Below are positions 1 to 5,254 of a DNA stretch of 19,742 nucleotides, in pieces. Below the pieces are notes generated by a model that saw only the letters and a list, made by a program, of their open reading frames with translations, was not told the DNA's origin and ran no database searches. Source of the DNA: an uncultured Clostridia bacterium (GTDB lineage: Bacteria > Bacillota > Clostridia > Oscillospirales > CAG-272); assembly GCA_904501715.1 (NCBI GenBank), contig CAJGCD010000029.1, forward strand, positions 1 to 19,742, given 5' to 3'. A program made the translations under genes and the position numbers. The first letter of the stretch is position 1. Every line of letters begins with the position of its first letter.

Positions 1-353
1 ACTCTCTTCTGCTTCTTGTAGAAAGCGGTTTCGGAAAGAGATGTTGCGTGATGAACATCCTCGTTCTTTGCCTCGTGATATACGAGTCTTTCAACGGGAC
101 GACCTTTAAGCAAATGCTCACTTACTATCTCAGGAACATCTTCAGCCGTTACACAGCTATAAAAAGTTCCCTCGGGGTAAACGATCATAATGGGTCCCAG
201 TGCGCAAAGACCGAAGCATCCTGTAAGAACTACCTTTACCTCGTCTGCAAGACCCTTAGCGAGTATCTCGGCTTCCATTGCATCCTTGATCTTGACACTT
301 CCGGATGAAGTACAGCCTGTACCGCCACAAATCAAAACGTGTGATCTAATCAT
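1..353 (-). CDS. NuoF/HydB-type NADH-dehydrogenase-like hydrogenase subunit, N-terminal part (runs off window)
   Basis: The reading frame starts at ATG 353 (AAAGGA ten bases upstream) and stays open to the left edge, so only about 117 N-terminal residues are seen. They form a thioredoxin-like [2Fe-2S] domain with Cys9, Cys14, Cys46 and Cys50 (the last two in a GCFGLC motif). In HydB/HndC proteins this domain precedes the FMN- and NAD(P)-binding NuoF core. The known family role is electron transfer between NAD(P)H and the catalytic [FeFe] subunit of a cytoplasmic bifurcating hydrogenase. The gene follows the ferredoxin gene by 27 bases and is clearly in the same operon. The flavin and NAD sites and the downstream HydA lie outside the window, so the substrate (NADH or NADPH) cannot be decided. 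A formate-dehydrogenase-linked NuoF homologue is a less likely alternative. Confidence 0.85.
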   Translation of the reverse strand, partial: MIRSHVLICGGTGCTSSGSVKIKDAMEAEILAKGLADEVKVVLTGCFGLCALGPIMIVYPEGTFYSCVTAEDVPEIVSEHLLKGRPVERLVYHEAKNEDVHHATSLSETAFYKKQKR

Positions 354-380
354 TTTTCTGTTATCCTTTCTCTGTCAAAA

Positions 381-752
381 TCAGTTTTTGTATGCGCCGA
401 TGGTATATTCCTCAACGACCTTACCGCCCTTGAGGTGCTTCTCAACGATCTCAGCTGCTTTAGCTGCGTCGAGCTTTACATAGGTTACCTTTTCCTTGCC
501 CTCTTCAAATATCTCTACTACGGGCTCATACTGGCAAATACCGATACAGCCTGTCTGAGTAACAGCAACCTTATCGGTAAGACCGTTTGCGTTTACACCC
601 TCAACGAATGCGCTAAGAACGGTTCTTGCGCCTGCCGCGATTCCGCAGGTTGCCATGCCGACAACAACTCTTGTTGTTCCCATTCCCTCGCGGATAACGA
701 CCTTGTTCTGCATCTTTTCTCTGATAGCAGCAAGTTCTGCCAAAGATTTCAT
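381..752 (-). CDS. Thioredoxin-like [2Fe-2S] ferredoxin (HndB-like hydrogenase subunit)
   Basis: A 123-residue protein with a short helical N-terminus (about 1-25) followed by a thioredoxin-like ferredoxin fold. Cysteines visible in the cluster region are Cys36 (TCGIAAGA), Cys69 and Cys73 (TGCIGIC). Only three cluster-type cysteines are obvious, against four in NuoE and in the NuoF N-terminus. The family is known as the small HndB-type subunit of NADP-reducing or bifurcating [FeFe] hydrogenases, thought to pass electrons between the NuoE/NuoF module and the catalytic subunit. A GGAGG site sits about eight bases before the ATG. It lies between the HATPase gene (34-base gap) and the NuoF-like gene (27-base gap). 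The assignment to the ferredoxin-like family is firm; the electron path is inferred from relatives. Confidence 0.85.
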   Translation of the reverse strand: MKSLAELAAIREKMQNKVVIREGMGTTRVVVGMATCGIAAGARTVLSAFVEGVNANGLTDKVAVTQTGCIGICQYEPVVEIFEEGKEKVTYVKLDAAKAAEIVEKHLKGGKVVEEYTIGAYKN

Positions 753-786
753 AAGTGTTTCCTCCGTTTATTTTTTCAAAATTTAA

Positions 787-1335
787 TCAGTTGTTCAATG
801 CCCCGTACTGCTCCTCAAGATATCCCTTTATCCAATCCTGAACCTCGGGCTCATCAAGCGATATATCTCCCAGCACCTCCCTGAGCTCTGCGGTTTTCAG
901 CGATACCGTACCTCTCGGTGAAATATCGTGAAAATCAAAGTCTATCTCGGGGCTTCCCGCAATGAGGATACATACAGTCGAAACTATATCTCCAACAGGC
1001 GCGAAGTCGATGCTCCTCGTATCAAAGATTGCCTCAAGCGTAGTGCCGCTTTCGCCTTCCTTGTCCGAGGAAACGATATGAAGCCTTCCTCCCGTCTGTT
1101 CAGCCGCCATTTTAAGAAGTGGCAACCCCATTCCGACCTTTCTGGTCTTACGGGTGGTATAAAAGGGGTCGGTAACTCCTCTGAGCGTTTCCTCGCTCAT
1201 ACCGCAACCGTTATCCCTTATAGTAAGCTTAAGTATGCCGTCGGGTGTCTCGTCAAGAAACACGTCTATGTGAGACGCACCGGCGCTTACCGAGTTCTTG
1301 GTAATATCAAGAATATTGAGTGACAGCTCTTTCAT
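787..1335 (-). CDS. Stand-alone HATPase (histidine-kinase-like) ATP-binding protein of the hydrogenase operon
   Basis: A 182-residue protein beginning directly with a GHKL ATPase domain. The N box is DITKNSVSAGA (Asn14), the G1 box DNGCGM (Asp41) and the G2 box GMGLPLL (about 68-74). There is no HisKA dimerisation helix, phospho-acceptor His, sensor domain or membrane segment, so it is not a conventional two-component kinase. Residues about 105-182 form an additional C-terminal stretch that I do not recognise. It begins nine bases after the NuoE-like stop, with no clear Shine-Dalgarno site, which suggests translational coupling. ATP-binding proteins of this kind recur inside clostridial HydABC operons, but their role is not established. 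A protein kinase role on an operon partner is possible and is inference only. Confidence 0.82.
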   Translation of the reverse strand: MKELSLNILDITKNSVSAGASHIDVFLDETPDGILKLTIRDNGCGMSEETLRGVTDPFYTTRKTRKVGMGLPLLKMAAEQTGGRLHIVSSDKEGESGTTLEAIFDTRSIDFAPVGDIVSTVCILIAGSPEIDFDFHDISPRGTVSLKTAELREVLGDISLDEPEVQDWIKGYLEEQYGALNN

Positions 1336-1344
1336 ATCGGGGTC

Positions 1345-1839
1345 TTATTTGTACTTTGCAAGGATGCCTTCCATATCGGCGGGAACAAGTCTTCCGTAAA
1401 CCTCATTATTGATGGTAAGTACGGGAGCAAGTCCGCATGCACCTATGCATCTTGTTGCTTCAAGAGAATACTTTCCGTCGGGAGTGGTAGAGCCTGCGGG
1501 CAAGCCGAGGATCTGTGTGATCTTATCAAGAATATCTCCGCTTCCCTTTACGTAGCAAGCCGTTCCAAGGCAAACCGCGATAGCTACCTCGCCCTTGGGG
1601 TTAAGAACGAACTGCGAGTAGAAGGTGGATACGCCGTAAACCTCTTCGATGGAAACGCCCATTTTCAGAGCGATCATCTTCTGAACCTCGATCGGCAGAT
1701 ATCCGTAGATTTCCTGCGCCTGCTGAAGTACAGGCATCAATGCGCCGGGTGTGTCCTTAAGCTCGGCAATTACAGCGTCAAGCTGCTCTTCCTGAGCCTT
1801 TGTTCCACGGAACATTACTGTGGTCAAAGTCTTTTTCAT
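1345..1839 (-). CDS. nuoE: NuoE/HydC-type [2Fe-2S] subunit of NAD(P)-linked [FeFe] hydrogenase
   Basis: A 164-residue protein of normal length for the NuoE 24-kDa-like family. It has a helical N-terminal domain (about 15-80, with the typical motifs GALMPVLQQAQEIYGYLP and GVSTFYSQF) and a thioredoxin-like [2Fe-2S] domain with Cys90, Cys95 (CLGTAC), Cys131 and Cys135 (CIGAC). In bifurcating hydrogenases this subunit (HydC or HndA) works with NuoF/HydB and the catalytic HydA in the cytoplasm. A GGAGG site lies 11 bases before the ATG. The 53-base gap after the PHP gene is AT-rich and has no visible terminator, so the gene probably belongs to the same transcript, although an internal promoter cannot be excluded. 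The family call is secure; the complex is inferred from its neighbours. Confidence 0.9.
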   Translation of the reverse strand: MKKTLTTVMFRGTKAQEEQLDAVIAELKDTPGALMPVLQQAQEIYGYLPIEVQKMIALKMGVSIEEVYGVSTFYSQFVLNPKGEVAIAVCLGTACYVKGSGDILDKITQILGLPAGSTTPDGKYSLEATRCIGACGLAPVLTINNEVYGRLVPADMEGILAKYK

Positions 1840-1892
1840 TTGAAAAATTCCTCCGTTTTATTTTTATATTTATTTATTTTAATTTAAATAAA

Positions 1893-2636
1893 TCAAACCA
1901 TATCGGCTCTCTCGAGCCTTTCAAAAAGCCGCTTTCTCACAAGTGCCGAGCTGTAAGGCTCGTCATCAAGGAGCACGCAGTTCTCCGCCTCGCTGATATC
2001 CCAGAGATGATGGGCATCCGAGCAGATTATCATAGTATCCTCGCAAAGCTCCTCAACTACTGTTGAAAGCTTTTCAAGGCTTTCCCTCTCTCGCAGCTCA
2101 AACACACGAAATCCGTATTCTTCGGGAACGTCACCAAGTATAGCTACTATCCCGTTTGACTGTCTGTCAATGTGGGCGGGATGAACGTGGGCTCCGAAGC
2201 TCTTTGCCAGTGTTACCGCCTCGTCTATGGGGAGATCGGTTGCAGAAATGAGCAACAGCTCCTCCTCGCCTACGATCTCGTCCTCCCCGTCAAGTATCAG
2301 TTGATTTCCAAATATCTCGGGGCGATTGTTCAAGGGCATCAGATGCTTTTTTACCTCCTCGCCAAATCGCATCGCGTCCTCAAGCTCGGGAAATAGGCAT
2401 ACCAGATGTATATCCTCCGCGGTAGAAAGCTCCATACCCGCTATGGGGATTATTCCCTGCCGCTTACATGCCTCAAAAAACGCGGGGCAGTTTTTTGTGG
2501 AGTTGTGGTCGGTAAGCGCCAATATGTTCAAGCCCTTCAATGCCGCCATTCCAGCGATATTGTTGGGTGTCATATCATCGTCAGCGCAGGGGGACAAGCA
2601 TGAGTGTATGTGAAGGTCGTAATAGTAACGGGTCAT
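1893..2636 (-). CDS. PHP-domain phosphoesterase (TrpH-like)
   Basis: A 247-residue PHP-domain protein with the metal-binding motifs in the expected order: HIHS near the N-terminus (His9, His11), LTDHNS, GMELST, HVHPAHIDR and ICSDAHH near the C-terminus. PHP enzymes hydrolyse phosphoesters with a multi-metal centre; characterised TrpH/YciV-type relatives act on 5' ends of RNA or on 3',5'-bisphosphonucleotides. The start chosen is ATG 2636, which overlaps the stop of the upstream DRTGG gene as ATGA, rather than an upstream in-frame codon inside that gene. Position inside a hydrogenase operon, coupled to a DRTGG protein, suggests a regulatory substrate such as a nucleotide or phosphorylated partner. 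No polymerase or histidinol-phosphatase context is present, so those PHP roles look unlikely. Confidence 0.85.
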   Translation of the reverse strand: MTRYYYDLHIHSCLSPCADDDMTPNNIAGMAALKGLNILALTDHNSTKNCPAFFEACKRQGIIPIAGMELSTAEDIHLVCLFPELEDAMRFGEEVKKHLMPLNNRPEIFGNQLILDGEDEIVGEEELLLISATDLPIDEAVTLAKSFGAHVHPAHIDRQSNGIVAILGDVPEEYGFRVFELRERESLEKLSTVVEELCEDTMIICSDAHHLWDISEAENCVLLDDEPYSSALVRKRLFERLERADMV

Positions 2637-2959
2637 AGCAGTGCCGCTATCCTTGCGCACGCGCTGAAGGTATCAAGCTCTGTGGAAAGTATATTTACTC
2701 CCTGTTGCTCCGCTCTCATTTTTGCTTCGGGGTCGGGCTGTACGTTTTCGGAAAGTATTATACACGCAGGATCGGCAAGGGTGCACACCGCAACTATATT
2801 GACGTTGGACATAATGGTGACCCAAGCGTCGTCCTCGGACGCCCGTCCCATTACCCAGCTAAGCAGATCCCCCGCATAGCCGCCCTTTATCTCTCTCTCG
2901 CCATCGGGCATACAGACCACTTTAAATTCAGACATTTCCGAAAGCTCTCTGACGGTCAT
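2633..2959 (-). CDS. DRTGG-domain protein (second copy in operon)
   Basis: A 108-residue single-domain protein. It resembles the DRTGG domains found as stand-alone genes in clostridial hydrogenase clusters: an N-terminal strand-helix region with the motif IKGGYAGDLLSWVM (about 23-36), then alternating strands and helices (WVTIMSNVNIVAVCTL, ACIILSENV, INILSTEL-like end). The DRTGG fold occurs in CBS-linked pyrophosphatases and phosphotransacetylases, where it is associated with regulation, and its ligand is not settled. The start at ATG 2959 is supported by a GGAGG site six bases upstream; an ATG at 3028 would overlap the hydrogenase-like gene. It ends in the ATGA overlap with the PHP gene. 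Its sequence differs from the first DRTGG protein at 4683-5036, so the two are paralogues rather than a recent duplication. Confidence 0.75.
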   Translation of the reverse strand: MTVRELSEMSEFKVVCMPDGEREIKGGYAGDLLSWVMGRASEDDAWVTIMSNVNIVAVCTLADPACIILSENVQPDPEAKMRAEQQGVNILSTELDTFSACARIAALL

Positions 2960-2981
2960 ACTTACCTCCGACTGACATATG

Positions 2982-4238
2982 TCAGCTCTTATTTTGCTTA
3001 TCACGAAGCTGTATGAGACAGTCTCCAAGCTTCGCCTCGTTTTTGATTATATCCTCCGCAAGAGCGTGACAGTTTGGCGCTCCGCAGGAGCCGCAGTCAA
3101 GGTGAGGAAGATCCTTGTATATCTCCTCTATCTCCGCCATTTTAGCTATTGCGGTAAATCTGTCCTCCGACAGAACGCAGGACGTGTTATTATCTATTCC
3201 CCTATCATAAAAAACATCAGGGGTCAGCGCCTCGTCATCCTCTATACGGTTACCCGAAATAGGCAGATACTTACGCAAGGAGCGCAATCTCGCCTTCGCA
3301 ATAAACGGATTTTCCACCGTAAGCGTTCCGCCCACGCATCCGCCTATACAAGCGTTAAGCTCAACGAACTCAAGGTCGTGCATCGAGCCGTTCTCTATTT
3401 CATCCAGTATCCTTATGCAGTTCTCTATTCCGTCTGCCGCAAGGTATTTATCAGAAAGTATAGACGTTGCCTCTCCGCCCGAGCCTGCCCAGTTGAGCCC
3501 TATTATTCCCGTGGTGGAAAGTGCCTTAGGCTCCTCTATGTTCCTATACTTTGAACGGAGCTTGAAATAAAAGTCGCTTATGGCAAGTCCGCCCGTGACA
3601 GCGCTCTGATTTACACCCAGAGGATTTTTTATATAGCTTATCTTAGCGGGACAGGGTGACAGGAACAGCACGCATATATCCTCATCGCTAAGCTCGGGAT
3701 GAGCCTCCAGCGCCTCTTTTCTCGCTTGTCTGGCCGCATACTCTATGGGTGGCATAAGCGGAAGAAGATTATCCACAAGACATGGGAAGCGCAGACTTAT
3801 AAGTCTTACTATGGCGGGACACGCTGAGCTTATTATGGGCATAGGAAGGTCACTTTTCTTCATATACCTTCTGGTATGCTCTGTGACCAGCTCCGCCGCC
3901 TTTGAGACCTCATATACTGCGTCAAAGCCACATTCAAGGAGCGCGTTAAGTATATTGTCCACATCCTCAATGTCCTCAAACTGTCCGTACAGTGCGGGCG
4001 CGGGAAGCGCGATCTTATATTTATAATCGGCAAAATCCTCAAATCTGTCGTAAGTAGCCTTTTTTGCCTTGTACGGGCAAAGTCGGATACACTCACCGCA
4101 GTCGATGCACATATCCTCTTTTATTATAGCGTGTCCTTCTCTGACTCGTATCGCCTCGGTAGGACAGCGCTTTATACAGTTGGTACAACCTTTGCATCTG
4201 GAAAGATCAAGAGTAACCGAATGCTTATTGTTTAACAT
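2982..4238 (-). CDS. Putative sensory [FeFe]-hydrogenase-like protein (HydS-like)
   Basis: A 418-residue protein with three parts. Residues 15-55 carry two [4Fe-4S] ferredoxin motifs (Cys15/18/21/25 and Cys44/47/50/54). Residues about 75-310 are an [FeFe]-hydrogenase H-domain: L1 is SSACPA (Cys140), L2 is SPCPAK (Cys196) and L3 is NACIGGCVGG (Cys297, Cys301), so all four H-cluster ligands are kept. The residue before Cys140 is Ala139, where catalytic enzymes have the proton-relay cysteine (TSCCP). The C-terminus (about 380-405) is an Fe-S domain (CGSCGAPNC plus a later Cys). There is no PAS domain and no maturase gene nearby. In the literature, loss of that cysteine marks sensory hydrogenase groups with low activity. 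AAAGGAG precedes ATG 4238. A sensor role is inferred from this residue pattern and the signalling neighbours. Confidence 0.82.
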   Translation of the reverse strand: MLNNKHSVTLDLSRCKGCTNCIKRCPTEAIRVREGHAIIKEDMCIDCGECIRLCPYKAKKATYDRFEDFADYKYKIALPAPALYGQFEDIEDVDNILNALLECGFDAVYEVSKAAELVTEHTRRYMKKSDLPMPIISSACPAIVRLISLRFPCLVDNLLPLMPPIEYAARQARKEALEAHPELSDEDICVLFLSPCPAKISYIKNPLGVNQSAVTGGLAISDFYFKLRSKYRNIEEPKALSTTGIIGLNWAGSGGEATSILSDKYLAADGIENCIRILDEIENGSMHDLEFVELNACIGGCVGGTLTVENPFIAKARLRSLRKYLPISGNRIEDDEALTPDVFYDRGIDNNTSCVLSEDRFTAIAKMAEIEEIYKDLPHLDCGSCGAPNCHALAEDIIKNEAKLGDCLIQLRDKQNKS

Positions 4239-4263
4239 TTTATACTCCTTTCCAAAAGTAGGA

Positions 4264-4686
4264 TCAGACGTTTACCGTCATATAAATGGTAGTGCCCTTT
4301 CCCACCTCGGATTCTATTCTCATATCATCAGTATATCTTTTCATATTCGGCAGACCCATTCCGGCGCCAAAGCCGAGTGAACGGATATTTTCGGGCGCTG
4401 TTGAGAAGCCCTCCTTCATCGCTTGCTCTATATCTGCGATTCCGGGTCCGTTATCGGCAAGTATTATTTCCACCTTATCGTTGCTCACGATAACGTCTGC
4501 GCTTCCGCCGTTTGCGTGGATGACCATATTTATCTCACCCTCGTACATAGCCACGGAAACACGTCGGATGACCTCGGATGAAAAGCCCATCTCGCGAAGC
4601 ATTTTCTTTATCCTTACCGAAGCCTCTCCCGCGGAGGTAAAATTCTCTCCGTCTATATCAAAATGAAACTTTACCTGCTCGGTCAT
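4264..4686 (-). CDS. RsbW/SpoIIAB-like ATP-binding (anti-sigma-factor-type) protein
   Basis: A 140-residue GHKL ATPase of the RsbW/SpoIIAB type. The N box is GEINMVIHA (Asn53), the G1 box ADNGPGI (Asp78) and the G2 box GFGAGMGLP (about 105-113). The length matches anti-sigma kinases, which phosphorylate an STAS-domain antagonist and bind a sigma factor. No STAS antagonist and no sigma gene sit beside it, so its partner is unknown. ATG 4686 overlaps the stop of the preceding DRTGG gene (ATGA); a GTG at 4695 is the alternative. The gene is followed after 25 bases by the hydrogenase-like gene, which suggests that it relays the signal of that protein. It differs from the longer HATPase at 787-1335, so the operon has two unrelated ATPase subfamilies. 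Confidence 0.85.
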   Translation of the reverse strand: MTEQVKFHFDIDGENFTSAGEASVRIKKMLREMGFSSEVIRRVSVAMYEGEINMVIHANGGSADVIVSNDKVEIILADNGPGIADIEQAMKEGFSTAPENIRSLGFGAGMGLPNMKRYTDDMRIESEVGKGTTIYMTVNV

Positions 4687-5036
4687 TTGTGACACTCACC
4701 CCCATGGAGTCCTTGAGCGTACAAAACTCCGCATGCAACGTACATCCTCGTATCTGTGGCGAGTATAACTATTCCTGCATCGCGGGCCAGCTCTATAACG
4801 TCTTCGGTAGGCATCTTACCGCGCACAAAGACTATGCATCTCATATCCATCATCATAGCGGTGCGCACGACCTGGGGATTACAAAGTCCTGTAAGCAATA
4901 CAGCTTGATCCTTAACGTAAGCAAGCACGTCGCTCATCATATCGCATCCGCATGCGGAGTGGACCTCACCCTCGAGGTTTTCTTCACCGCAAAGGACACG
5001 AGCGTCAAGAAGCTCCTTTATTTTTTGAATCTTCAT
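4683..5036 (-). CDS. DRTGG-domain protein (first gene of hydrogenase-associated operon)
   Basis: A 117-residue single-domain protein. A short N-terminal helix (KIQKIKELLDA) leads into a region matching the DRTGG fold: SACGCDMMSDVLAYVKDQAVLLTG (split here as SACGCDMMSDVL, about 27-38, and AVLLTGL, about 45-51), then a strand with RCIVFVRGK and a final strand IVILATD. Such proteins are common at the head of clostridial operons that carry RsbW-like ATPases and Fe-S proteins; the ligand is not known. The gene is the first of the operon, about 70 bases downstream of the promoter at 5112-5140. A purine-rich site (AGGAAACAGGG) precedes ATG 5036. It overlaps the RsbW-like gene by four bases. The family call is from overall pattern and context and is less certain than the ATPase calls. 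Confidence 0.72.
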   Translation of the reverse strand: MKIQKIKELLDARVLCGEENLEGEVHSACGCDMMSDVLAYVKDQAVLLTGLCNPQVVRTAMMMDMRCIVFVRGKMPTEDVIELARDAGIVILATDTRMYVACGVLYAQGLHGGECHK

Positions 5037-5076
5037 CCCTGTTTCCTACCTTCGTTTGTCAAAAATAGTTAGGGTA

Positions 5077-5092
5077 TATATCTTGTGATATA
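5077..5092. repeat. Inverted repeat in hydrogenase-operon leader
   Basis: TATATC-TTGT-GATATA is a perfect six-base inverted repeat with a four-base spacer. It lies between the -10 box and the first start codon of the hydrogenase-associated operon, about 15-30 bases after the expected transcription start. It could be an operator or a chance AT-rich palindrome. Confidence 0.4.
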
Positions 5093-5111
5093 ACTCCTAT
5101 TCCAATTCTAT

Positions 5112-5140
5112 ATTATACTACAATCTCGCGCAAATGTCCA
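5112..5140 (-). promoter_or_regulatory. Promoter of the hydrogenase-associated operon
   Basis: On the minus strand TGGACA (5140-5135) is followed after 17 bases by TATAAT (5117-5112). This matches the sigma-A consensus at 11 of 12 positions and points at the DRTGG gene starting at 5036. The leader is about 70 bases. It is the only strong promoter seen for the eight to nine genes downstream. Confidence 0.7.
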
Positions 5141-5153
5141 TAGCTTTTATCCA

Positions 5154-5188
5154 AATTATCAGACAAATTTGTGATTTTTCTGACAATT
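5154..5188. repeat. Imperfect inverted repeat upstream of the hydrogenase-operon promoter
   Basis: AATTATCAGA (5154-5163) and TCTGACAATT (5179-5188) are inverted copies with one mismatch, spaced 15 bases apart, and lie just upstream of the -35 box. The stretch between polA and the operon (5041-5254) contains no gene. The arms resemble an activator site in placement. They do not match the Rex box, and no known operator is recognised. Confidence 0.35.
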
Positions 5189-5254
5189 TTTTGTGCCAAA
5201 GGACAAAAATTGTATATTTTTGGAAATACACCGTATTTTTACCTTTATTTTACA

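Noticed and set aside
2979..3554. 191-residue plus-strand open frame
   Set aside because: Antisense to the hydrogenase-like gene, whose Fe-S motifs define the true frame; the plus product is a low-complexity shadow.
5224..5238. AAATAC-ACC-GTATTT hairpin after polA as terminator
   Set aside because: Six AT-rich base pairs and no T-run on the minus strand; too weak to call as a terminator.
5041..5254. Rex-type redox operator near the hydrogenase promoter
   Set aside because: No TTGTTAA-N4-TTAACAA-like match is seen by eye; only unrelated inverted repeats were found.
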